Below are positions 45,674-56,049 of a stretch of 64,000 nt of DNA, one piece after another. Below the pieces are notes generated by a model that saw only the letters and a list, made by a program, of their open reading frames with translations, was not told the origin of the DNA and did not search any database. Made by a program: the position numbers and the translations under genes. Source of the stretch: Ligustrum vulgare (Eukaryota > Streptophyta > Magnoliopsida > Lamiales > Oleaceae); contig OY743169.1 in NCBI GenBank assembly GCA_963555705.1, forward strand, positions 10,168,014 to 10,232,013, given 5' to 3'. The first letter of the stretch is position 1; each line of letters begins with the position of its first letter.

Positions 45674-48153
45674 TGTAGCGATTAAGAATTTTTACACATT
45701 TAATAATTATTTTAAAATCATGAAAACGATGTCGCTGCGATCTCATCCATTTTTTTTAAGTTAATGTCACGACGCGTTCGTCTAGCCAAATCGAGAAATA
45801 TCGAGTTAATTCAATTTTAAATTAAATTTCGAATTTTCAAAGTTTTATTATTTTAATTATTTATTTAAACTATTATTTTCAAAATCATTTTAAATTCCAA
45901 ATTTCGTCAATCTCATTTTATCAGTTTCAATTCGCGAACAATTTTTCCTCGAATTACGTGCATTGATTGTTAAGACTTTAACACCACCAACCTCATCCAT
46001 CACATCAATCCAATACTACACCATACCTACCAACCCTCTTATACACTACACAATCCAACCCATTTCAGCATCACCATCTTCACCAACCTCTCCTTTCCTC
46101 TCAACCTCATTCCCATTTCAACTCCATCCATTGCAGCCTCCAGTCAGCAGAGGTAAGGTTCTCTTCCCCCTTCATCACCACCTCCATCTCCAGCCACCAA
46201 TCACCACCTAGTCGCTACCTCCACGCCAACCTCACGCAGCCATTGCACCATCATCACCACCAGCCCACTGCCAAAACCCCAAATCATCACCACCGCCACC
46301 TCCTTCATCACTAACACAACCAGCCACCGTCATCACCAATTCCAAAACCGCCACAAAGCTCAGCCAACCCAAGCTCAACTGCACCAAACTTTAGCCTCCA
46401 CCGAACCGGCCAAACCACCACCTGCAGCAAACTCCCACCATCACCACCGCCACCTCCTTCATCACCAACACAACCAACCACCATCATCACCAATCCCAAA
46501 ACCGCCCCAAAGCTCAGCCAACCACCCCCACTACCCAACCTCGAACCCCATCAACCAGCCCCAAAATCAAACTAAAAACCCCATAATAGATGAATCTCAG
46601 TTACTTACCTCGACCTCCGACTGCCTTGACCGGTTTTTACCCCTCGAAAATCGCGATTTTGAGCCTCATTTTAGCCTCATTCTCGCACCCATTTTCGCAC
46701 CTAGATCCCAAATCTGAATCCCCTCCGTTTCCCGCACCTGCGCCGGAGTTTTCGCCGGCAAGCTCGCCGATTGGAGACGGTTTCCCTCAGCCGCTCCTCC
46801 CCCCCCCCCCCTCGCCCTTCTCTCTCTCTCTCTGAAATGGGAAGGAAGGAGAGAGAAATATCTGTTTTTATTTAAAAGTTTTCTTAAATTGCAGTTTAGT
46901 CCCTAAGTTCCAAAATGATTTTATTTAAGCTCTTTTAGTTTTAAAACGTATAATTTCAGTCCTTAAGTTTGTAAATGATTTAATTAGCCACTCCATTTTT
47001 AAAATCACTTATTTCAAGCCCTACAATTTAATATTCGTTTTAAGCTTCGACCCAACTTTTGAAAATTTACATTTTAGTCCCTCAAGTTTGAAAAGTATTC
47101 ATTTTAGTCCCTCAACTTTAAAAGTATTCATTTTATTCCCCCAACTTTCAAAATATTCATTTTAGTCCCTCAACTTTCAAAATATTCATTTTAGTCCCTC
47201 AAATTTCAAATTATCAATTTCAGTCCCTAAATTGTAAATTATCATTTTTAAACTATAAATTTCAAAAAACTAATTTAACTTATTTTCTAATTGGCTAGAC
47301 GAAGCGTACGGAGAATTAAAGAATTGAAGTCGTTTCCCACTCAACTTTGCACTAGTCAAGTTTAAGGTAGACTCGCCCCTATTAATTGATTTAAATTATG
47401 ATTGCATGTGAATGTGTATGTTACGTGATTTATGTGAAATTTATTTCATGAAATGAGATGAGAATATATTTCTTATGAAATATTTATGTTGTTATGATTG
47501 TCATAACTTATATGCTTTTACACATAAGAAAGAAAGAAGAAAATGTCTTGCAAGATAAATGATGATGTTATGCATAACTTATGTGCCTTTTGTGCACGAG
47601 AAGAAAGAGCAACTCATACCCTATGATTTTACAGAGCCTATGATTTTCAAAAAGAAGCTAGGTGCTTTAATGCACAAGAAGAGCAACCCCCACCCTATGA
47701 TTTCTGAAGAGGCCGCATTTATGTGTTCAATTATAATGTGGATTAATTAATTAATTGACGATGAATCTACTAAATATTTCTATGAAATGCTCATGTCTAT
47801 TTTTAACAACATTTGCAGATTTCGGAGAAGGTGGCCAATGATGGATGATAGTGGCAATAGTCGTTAAATAATTGAGAATCTTATTTTGATGATCCATATT
47901 TCTAAACTTTGGCTATTTTTGAGATTTTCAATTATTTGTAAATTATGGCATTGTCGAATATTTTGTATTATTAACGGCTCGATTCGTTAATTTGAATTAT
48001 TTCATAAATGTTTTCGAATTTTATCGATCATTATCGTTTATTTAATGTTGCCAAAAAGGGATTTCAGTGATTTCTTCCGCTAGAATATTATTTTAAAATT
48101 TAGACTAGAAAATGACGTGGTAAACCGGGTATTTTGAACTCGGTGGTGCTACA
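45674..48153. mobile_element. Solo LTR, family A copy 3 (2480 bp)
   Basis: It starts TGTAGCGATTAAG and ends CGGTGGTGCTACA, with the perfect duplication CCTGT (45669-45673 and 48154-48158). It aligns along its length with 24868-27648, including TCACGACGCGTTCGTCTA near the left end, the CAC-rich region, the TTTAGTCCCTCAA array (47060-47235) and ACTCGCCCCTATTAATTGA (near 47371). It is inserted in a degenerate tandem repeat (see 48180-48712). Confidence 0.92.
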
Positions 48154-48179
48154 CCTGTCATGACGTTTTTTTTTTTTTT

Positions 48180-48712
48180 TTTTGTGGTGTTAGTGTGACA
48201 TGTTAATTACGTACCGTGGTTGGTGACCATAGTAACTCGATGAATATTGTTGTTGATCTTGGAAAATTTCAGCGACTATAGTGACCCGGTTAATATTACA
48301 GTCGGCCTTAGTTTTAGTTGCTAAAGTGACCCAATTAAATTGCAGCTCGCCATTTGTGACCTAGTTAATAATATCATAGTGAGCCTTTACATGATTCGAC
48401 AGTGATTATAATTAACGTGGTCTCTCTACCTTGGAGAAGTTTGGTGATTGTAGTGACCCGATTAATAACATGGTTTTTCTTGACGGATTATATTTCCGTT
48501 TTGACTTGATTAATATCATGGTCGTACTAGAAAAGTTTTAGTGTCATTTATAAGTGATGTGATCAATATGGTCGACCTTGATTAGTTTTGATGATGGCAG
48601 TGATTCGATTAATATCTAGGCTGGTTTTGTTGAATTCTGTGGCTGTTATGTATGACCAAATTAATATCGCGCTCGTGCCAAATAAGTTGGAGTTCGTATT
48701 TTATAAATATCG
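48180..48712. repeat. Degenerate tandem repeat (GTGACCCGATTAATAT units)
   Basis: Repeated phrases of the type GTGACCCGATTAATATCATGGTC occur about every 50-70 bp. They continue from 45595-45668 on the other side of the solo LTR. The copia element at 48713 cut the array on the right. No coding frame runs through it. Confidence 0.65.
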
Positions 48713-49170
48713 TGTAAGGATTTTTAATCAATCGTGTGGACTTATATGTGAATTATTGTGTATTGAATAAAAGGCTATCGATTTTGGTTAAGCCCATTTA
48801 AAGTGATCTAATAAGGATTTAATATATATCGGGCTTTAATGCATCTAATTAATGTATGGGCTTTTTATGTGTAGATACCAGACCATTACCTAATTCATGA
48901 TGGGCCGGATTAGGTTAATTGGCAATTCAGTATATAAAGTCGGTTATGGTCCCTGAATCCTACGTACTGTTCATCTTGTCTGACATCCCATCATCAGAGA
49001 GAAAATACGGACTACGTATCGATTTAGAAGATCCAAACGTCGAATCGTTTATTATGAATCACGTTTGATTAAGGTACGCTTCCGCTTCAGTTATTTAATT
49101 CTTGATAATTCCAACATGATGATTATTTAGATTATAGATAAATTATTATCTGTAATAAAATTTTCTAACA
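48713..49170 (+). repeat. 5-prime LTR (458 bp)
   Basis: Begins TGTAAGGATT and ends TTTTCTAACA. A TATA box (TATATAAAG) at 48931-48939 is the likely promoter. It is nearly identical to 54912-55368. Confidence 0.96.
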
Positions 49171-49172
49171 AG

Positions 49173-49184
49173 TGGTATCAGAGC
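49173..49184 (+). promoter_or_regulatory. Primer binding site, initiator tRNA-Met type
   Basis: TGGTATCAGAGC, two bases after the LTR, is complementary to the 3-prime end of plant initiator tRNA-Met, the usual copia primer. Confidence 0.95.
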
Positions 49185-50119
49185 CAACATCGTGTTGAAT
49201 TATCAGATCAATTTTCAACGCATATACGTAAAAACCATAATTCTGTATGTATGTATATGCGAGATCAAGTTTCAAATTTTGGCTTTGACTTGTGTCCGAT
49301 TATTTTGGTTTGATAAAAGATTAATTTCATGGTTAAATCTAAGCTTCTGCCATTTTTTTTTTTCTCTCATGAAATCAATTTTACGTGTATATCAAGTATA
49401 TATCATCGATTTAAAATCTGGGAATTTGCATATGGTTTTGAACATTAAGGAATTTGTGAAATTTGGTGTTGAATTTGAGATGATATACACAGATTTGTGG
49501 TTGGTCGAAATCAGGTTTTGGGGTAATGAAATTTGAATCAGCCAAATTGATAATGATTCTTGGTGTATATTTAATTTCTTAAATACCCAGAGAGTCTCCT
49601 TCGTGATTTGTGGTGGAGTGTTGTCAAATTTCAGGTTCTACTTTATTGGCTACTGAATTGTTTATAATTTAGTTTCTCGATAAGGGTTTCATCAGAAACA
49701 AACGAATTCCTGATTTGGAGCTATAAACCTTGATCTTTATATTTCAGTCTGTAAATTGATTTTGCTATGTTTGGTATGGCTTTTGAATCTGTGGATTTTA
49801 TTTATGTTGAAATTGGATTTTGAATCTGGCTTTGAGCATTTAATTTTGTTCGGCTGATGTTGAATCGGGTGTGGCCGTTTGGTGGAGGTTTTGGCTGGTT
49901 GCACATAGCCACCGGCAATTGCGGTACCGTCGCACTGGTCAGGTGCTGCACGCAGCACTGCGCGCGACGTTGCAGCAGTGCAATGCCGGGAGATAGCGCT
50001 AAAATGGGGAGGGGGAGATGACCGATAACGGCGGTATCTTTCTCCGGTTATGGGCGGCGGCGGGAGCTAGGGTTATAAACCCTAGTTGTGCGATTTTGAG
50101 GAAGGGACCTTTGGCTGAA

Positions 50120-50720
50120 AATTTGATGATTTCAGGGACTCAACGTGCAATTTCATATTTTTGGGTTTATTGCACAATCAGGTCCCCTAATCTTATTAAG
50201 GAATTAAAGTTGATCCCTGCAAGTTATGGGATTTATAACTGAGCCCTTAAAGTTATAAATTGTTTAAATTGGGATTTTTAAAGTCAAGGATTTTATAATT
50301 AAGTCCCTAAAGATTTATAACTTCCTACTTTGGCTCCTACAGTTTGAAAATTTTCTAATTTGGTCCTTAAAGCTTGAAAATTTTCATTTTCAATTCCCTA
50401 AAGTTTGAAAATTTTCATTTTCATGTCCCTAAAGTTTGAAAATTTTCTAATACAGCACCTAAAGTTCTGAAATTCTTTAATTTGGTCCCTAAAGTTTGAA
50501 AATTTTCAAAATTGGTCCTTAAAGTTTGAATTTTTTTTTAAAATTAAGTCCCTAAAGTTTGGGAATTTCCTATTTTGGCCCTCTAAAGTTTGATTTTATT
50601 TCAAATTGGGACCTAAAGTTTGGAATTTCTCAAAATTGACTAATAAAGTTTTGGGAAAATTGTAATTTAAGCCATTCAAGCTTAAAATTTTACATAATTG
50701 GCCACCTAAGGTTTAAGAAT
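50120..50720. repeat. Tandem GTCCCTAAAGTTTGAAAA units
   Basis: About 15 degenerate copies at roughly 32-38-bp spacing. The motif resembles the TTTAGTCCCTCAACTTTC array of the unrelated solo LTRs. Confidence 0.85.
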
Positions 50721-50970
50721 ATTGCAATTGACTCTCTCAACTTAAGGATTGCTTTATTCTAAAGTTTTGAATTCTATAATTCAAATCCTAAAGTCAAAAA
50801 TAAATGCAAATCAATGGATTTCAGTTTCAAATCTTGGTACATCGGAATCTTTTGAGAAATATAATATTCGAAAGTAAGTTAGTTGAAACAACATGTTGCC
50901 AAAGCAACCTCTCTTGTGGATATTAATTAACTTTGAATATTAGAAGGTATTTGTGTGTGTGTTATTTATT

Positions 50971-51345
50971 GCGGATATTGATCGGCCCAAAGGAAGGTCA
51001 ATATTTGGCTCGAATTTCACATGCACCTGTGGTAATAAACACGTGGCAATTATTTGGTTTAACGTGTGACCAATAAATCGGTCCAAAGAAAGGTTTATTG
51101 GTTAACATGTCTTATTGCCAGTGTTTGATCACTACACTAAGGGAAAATTAGGTGTTTGTGTGTTATTTCATGCGGATATTGATCGGCCCAAAGGAAGATC
51201 AATATTTGGCCCGAATTTCACATGAACTTGTGGTGATAAATACGTGACGGTTATTTGGTTTTACGTGTGATCAATAAATCGGTCCAAAGAAAGGTTTGTT
51301 GGTTGACATGTCTTACTGTCAGTATTTGATTACTACGTCAAGAGT
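50971..51345. repeat. Tandem duplication, period 201 bp
   Basis: GCGGATATTGATCGGCCCAA starts at 50971 and 51172. Each copy also carries AATAAATCGGTCCAAAGAAA. The CGG-CCAAAG-AAGG pattern occurs twice in each unit, suggesting an older internal duplication. Confidence 0.85.
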
Positions 51346-51666
51346 ACCACTTACAAGTCAATATTTCTGTCCAAAGACTAAATATTGATGTTGTGCTAGG
51401 TATCTTGTGATGGGCCCTACCATTATTTGAAAATATGATTTGCATAATAAGGTATTTATGTGAGCTGTTTTGTTTAAGTGTTCTCTATTCGGTTTCAAAT
51501 TCTGCTAGTAGTATATCTACAAGCTCAAATTTAATCCCTGTATTTATGGAATAAACTTCAAGGATCAAAACAAGAACATTAACTTTTCGTTGGCTGCATC
51601 GATCTAGACCGTGTACTAAGGATTGAGTAACCTACTCCTCTTACGGATGAAAGTTCATCTAATCAA

Positions 51667-52395
51667 ATGAGGAACTTTGAGAAGTGGGATTGCTTAAATT
51701 ACGTGAGTCACATGATCATTAAGTGCGGCATTCCGGAAGCCTTTAGTGGCATAGTATCTGAGGAGGTAAATGATGCCAATGAATTCCTTGCCGAAATTAA
51801 GAAATGTTTTGTGAAAAACGATAAGGCTGAAACAAGCACGCTTATGCAAAGCTTGATTTCAATAAAGTGTAAAGGCAATGGGAAAATAAGGGAGGACATC
51901 ATGTAGATGTCTCACACTGCTTCAAAATTTAAAGAACTAAAACTCGACTTGTCTAATGACTTGCTCGTGCATTTGGTATTGATATCGCTTCCAGCACAAT
52001 ATAGTTAATTTAAGGTTAGTTATAACTGTCAAAGTAGAAATGGACTCTCAATGAGCTCATTTCATAGTGTGCAAGCTTTTTGTACAATTCAGTCAATTTA
52101 AGGTCAGTTGTAACTATCAAAGGGAGAAATGAACTCTGAATGAGCTCATTCTATTTTGTGTGCAAGAGGAAGAAAAGTTGAAGTAGGACAGAACTGAAAG
52201 TGTTTACTTGGCAAACACCTCTAAAGATAAGGGCAAGAAAACAAATAAAGAAAATAAAGTTGTTAAAGGTTCAGAACAAGAGAAACCACATAAACACATT
52301 AAGGGTTGTTTCTTTTGTCAGAAATTTGGACATTTAAAGAAAGATCGTACATATTACCAACTAAAGCTGCTGCTAAAACCTTTTATGAGCTTTTG
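51667..52395 (+). pseudogene. Copia gag remnant (second element)
   Basis: The first part reads NFEKWDCLNYVSHMI and IPEAFSGIVSEEV, then VKNDKAETSTLMQSLISIK, a common copia gag. A TAG at 51904-51906 ends the first open piece. Further pieces (KELKLDLSNDLLVHLVLISL) follow in the same order. The zinc knuckle CFFCQKFGHLKKDR (near 52310-52350) has Arg where the last Cys should be. The gene cannot yield an intact protein. Confidence 0.85.
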
Positions 52396-52660
52396 ACAGG
52401 CTTAAAGCTTAGTCCAAAGCATTTCTACATTTGGGGATGTCCAGCTAAGGCTAGGCTTTATAGGCCACATAAAGAAATTGGACTCCAAAACAGTTAGCAG
52501 CTGCTTTATTGGTTATTCTGAGCGATCGAGGGGCTAATAATTTTATGATCCCACACTTAAGTCAAATTTTGAAAATGGAAATGCAACATTTTTTGAGGAT
52601 GTTGAGTTTGGGGGAGAAATAAGGTTAAAGATATTGTCTTTAAGGAATAAGTTGAGGAAG
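52370..52660 (+). pseudogene. Integrase C-terminal remnant joined directly to gag
   Basis: Just after the gag zinc knuckle the sequence becomes FYELLTGLKLSPKHFYIWGC, which belongs to the end of copia integrase. The protease, HHCC and catalytic core that normally lie between are absent. A deletion of roughly 1.5-2 kb is implied from the usual copia layout. The downstream part has frameshifts near 52490-52620. Confidence 0.82.
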
Positions 52661-52944
52661 GATCGGTTTCGATTCCTACTATTACTTTTGACAACGTGCA
52701 AGTTTTTATGCATGTCATTGATCAAGAAGCATATCCGGAACCTCAATTAGACAATATTGAAGAACCTCCCATCCAAAATAAAGTAAATTTCAGAAGTACA
52801 AACTCAACAACCTCAATAACTAAAGCCATTAAGGAGATCCACGAGAGAAATGAAAAATGCTATTCCGGATAATTAAATAGTATTTTTCCAAGAACATAAG
52901 GAAATAATGGAATGGTGGAAGATGGTCCAATCAATTCCATCAGG

Positions 52945-54050
52945 CCATGCAGGGTTCTAATTCTCAAAAGTGGATTGATGTCGTAAATAAGGAGTATAAG
53001 CATATGCAAGACAATAAAGTTTGGGATCTTGTCTCATTACCAGAAGGTACGAAGCCCATTGGTCTTAAATGGATTTTTAAACCAAGAAGGATTCGAAAGG
53101 TAATGTGGAAAGATATAAGGTTCGTCTTGTATCTAAGGGCTTTACACAGATTGATGGCATTGACTATAAAGAGACTTTCTCTTCGGTTTCAATGAAAGAC
53201 TCTTTCAGAAAAGTTAGGTTGTTGCACATTTTGACCTCGAGTTACATCAAATGGATACTAAGGTGGCGTTTCTCAATGGCGACATTGATGGGACGATCTA
53301 TTTGGTGCAATCAGTAAACTTTGTGTCAGTAGACCCAAAGAAAATGGTTTGCAAATTAAGGAAATCCATTTATGTACTCAAGCCAGCTTCCCGTTAAGGG
53401 TAATACAAATTTCATCAAACAATTATCTCATTTGGTTTTGAGATTAATGTTGTTGATGATTGTATGTATTACAAGTTCAGTGGGAGTAATTATATTGTCC
53501 TGGTTTTATATGTTGATTATTGCTTGCCACTAATGATATAGGTATGTCACATAAAATTATGAGATTTTTGTCAAGGAATTTTGAGATTAAAAATCTTGGT
53601 GACGTCTATTTTGTATTAGGAATTCAGATACACCGGGATTGATCTCGGGGTATTCTTGAATTGTCACAAAAGGGCTATATCGATAAAGTACTTAAGAGGT
53701 TTGGCATGCAAAACAATAAATCAGGAGACAGCCCTATCGCTAAGGGAGACAATTAAGTCTCAACTAATGCCCGAAAAGTTATCTTGAAGTTAAAGAAATG
53801 CAGAGGCTCCCATATAGTTAAGCTATAGGGAATCTGATATATATTCAAATTGGTATGCGTTTGGATATTGCATACATTATTGGGATACTAAGGAGATATT
53901 TAAGTAACCCTGTGATGGATCATTTGGAAAGCAGCCAAACATGGGTTATAAGGTATTTAAAGAGAACAAAAGATTACATGCTCACATACAGAAAATCGGA
54001 TCAGTTGGAGATCATATGGTATTATGATTCCGATTTTTACTAGATGCCAA
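52945..54050 (+). pseudogene. Reverse transcriptase remnant (second copia)
   Basis: It begins NSQKWIDVVNKEYKHMQDN and KPIGLKWIFK. The frame is lost near 53090 and again near 53200. The catalytic box reads YVDY (53509-53520) in place of YVDD, where bases have been lost. The final part (DHLESSQTWVIRYLKRTKDY) is near 53915-53990. The polymerase is inactive. Confidence 0.87.
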
Positions 54051-54480
54051 GAATGTAAAAGATCTACATAAGGCTACATTTATCTGCTGGTTGGAGGAGC
54101 TATTTCCGGATGGAGTGTTTAACAGACACTTTAGCTTCTTTCACTTGGCAGCACAGTTGTAGCAATTTTGGGGGCATCTAATTATGGAATATAGCTGCGA
54201 AATTTTGTCACTGGGCTGCGTATTCTGAATGGTATAGAAAGACCACTAAAGTTATAGTGTGACAATAACTCAGCAGATTTATATTCCAGTAACAACAGGA
54301 ACTCAACTAAGTCAAAATTCATTGACATAAGTTCCTGGTTGTGAAGGATACAGTTCAGAGTGGACATGTGTCAATAAGAGCACATTGGGACAAACTCCAT
54401 AATTGCGGATCCGCTTACTAAAGTATTACAACCCAAGGCCTTTCATGAGCACAATACTCATATGGGTGTTGTATTTCTTA
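54050..54480 (+). pseudogene. RNase H remnant (second copia)
   Basis: Scattered pieces follow in the usual order after RT (SCWRSYFRME-like, then DNNSADLYSSNN near 54260 in shifted frames, then ADPLTKVLQPKAFHEHNTHM-like near 54405-54465). Several frameshifts separate them. Confidence 0.6.
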
Positions 54481-54900
54481 AGGATATTCGGTTTCAGTGG
54501 GAGTTTGTATTTTGGGTGCATTAGACACATTTATTGTCCTTTTGGATACAGTTTAAAGTTAAAGTTATTTACAGCTGTAAGGTTTCAGGTTTATTATCTC
54601 TGAACTCGTTTAAGGATGATCTCACTAAAGTTGGACCAGTTGGAAATAGGCATGTTGAAGATCACATTACATGTAATTTCCATGCTACACATCCATACTT
54701 GATCCATTTCATTCAGTTATGTCGATATACGTGACCATTGAAGGTTTAGTTACGATTAATGTAGCGAAAGCCGCTTTGATCCTATGTTGATATGATTGAT
54801 GGACCGGATTGTTTGGGGATGCATTCAGTAATGATAGCAAAATTCTGAGTACTCATAAGGTTATGATTGATACACAATTGTAAGGTTACACATATAGCCC

Positions 54901-54910
54901 AAGTGGGAGA
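54901..54910 (+). promoter_or_regulatory. Polypurine tract
   Basis: AAGTGGGAGA lies one base before the 3-prime LTR and would prime plus-strand DNA synthesis. Confidence 0.88.
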
Positions 54911-54911
54911 T

Positions 54912-55368
54912 TGTAAGGATTTTTAATCAATCGTGTGGGCTTATATGTGAATTATTGTGTATTGAATAAAAGGCTATCGATTTTGGTTAAGCTCATTTAA
55001 AGTGATCTAATAAGGATTTAATATATATCGGGCTTTAATGCATCTAATTAATGTATGTGCTTTTTATGTGTAGATACCAGGCCATTACCTAATTCATGAT
55101 GGGCCGGATTAGGTTAATTGGCAATTCAGTATATAAAGTCGGTTATGGTCCCTGAATCCTACGTACTGTTCATCTTGTCTGACATCCCATCATCAGAGAG
55201 AAAATACGGACTCGTATCGATTTAGAAGATCCAAACGCCGAATCGTTTATTATGAATCACGTTTGATTAAGGTACGCTTCCGCTTCAGTTATTTAATTCT
55301 TGATAATTCCAACATGATGATTATTTAGATTATAGATAAATTATTATCTGTAATAAAATTTTCTAACA
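54912..55368 (+). repeat. 3-prime LTR (457 bp)
   Basis: Begins TGTAAGGATT and ends TTCTAACA. It differs from the 5-prime LTR by five substitutions and one missing base (the A of ACTACGTATC). Confidence 0.96.
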
Positions 55369-55373
55369 TATCG

Positions 55374-55916
55374 GCCCTATATTATCTTTCAAGTTAGCAC
55401 TATTATTTTTCTCCTTAAACTTGATTAAGCAACGGTTAGTGGAAATCGTCCGAGTGTTGCTAGGGTTTGTGTGGAATTGGATCTTTTGGCACGGGCAACA
55501 TTGGATTTAGGTAACTATTGAAACTGAGAAGGGAGAGGAGAGATATTGGTAAGAGCTTTTATACTGAGAATTCCAATATTGTTGCATGAAATATAGCTAT
55601 TTAGATCACTGAGAAGAAGATTGCAAGTTGTTAGATAGTGCGATGGCCGAAATAAGCATGAAAATAGAAAAAAAAAAAAAAAACGCTTTAAAATAAAAAA
55701 ATAAATAAAAAAACTGAAACTTCAAATCCTATCCAAACCTTAGTTAATGAAGCGGACAATATTCGGGCTCAATTTCAAAGAAATTTAAAGTGGTTTGGCA
55801 ACAAATTAACTTGACAATTTTGCTACTTGTACAAATAGCTTGATATTTAGGTTGACAAAATAAATGATGTGGGGATGTGATGATTATTACTTAAAAAAAT
55901 AATCAGCCGTGCTTAT
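55374..55916. other. AT-rich spacer
   Basis: No gene or element recognised. It includes a poly-A run near 55670. Confidence 0.5.
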
Positions 55917-56046
55917 TGTACCGCAGGGGCGGTACCGCCACTCACATACAGGGGTTGGGCCCCTTTTTTTTTGGGACCCCACCCCCTTTTTTCTCTCTGA
56001 TCGGTACACCATGCAGTACAGTAGGGGATACAACAGGTTTAATTGA
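55917..56046. repeat. GC-rich about-130-bp unit, copy 1
   Basis: The unit holds GTACCGCC, CTCACATACAGGGG, GGGCCCC, GGGACCCCACCCCC and CTCTCTGATCG and ends TTTAATTGAAAA. A second copy lies at 58918-59055, just beyond the CACTA element. A perfect GGCGGTACCGCC palindrome lies near 55927. Confidence 0.8.
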
Positions 56047-56049
56047 AAA

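Larger units (their letters stand above)
49185..51660. other. Long untranslated leader of the copia element
   Basis: No open frame is credible. From about 50120 to 50720 it holds some 15 copies of a GTCCCTAAAGTTTGAAAATTTTC-type unit. From 50971 to about 51345 it holds a 201-bp tandem duplication. A GC-rich part near 49860-50060 separates these from the LTR. Confidence 0.75.
48713..55368 (+). mobile_element. Ty1/copia element with young LTRs and a deleted interior
   Basis: Two LTRs (48713-49170 and 54912-55368) differ by five substitutions and one 1-bp indel. The element is flanked by a perfect duplication TATCG (48708-48712 and 55369-55373). It has a primer binding site and a polypurine tract. 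The leader is unusually long (about 2.5 kb) and repeat-rich. The gag and pol remains are broken, and the protease, GAG-pre-integrase and integrase core are missing. It could not make its own proteins and probably moved with enzymes of a related element. Confidence 0.95.

Noticed and set aside
49173..49184. Possible tRNA-Met gene piece
   Set aside because: Only the 12-base primer binding site is present; no cloverleaf surrounds it.
49192..49536. 114-residue open frame after the copia primer site
   Set aside because: Lies in the untranslated leader, has no gag similarity, and starts directly beside the primer binding site.
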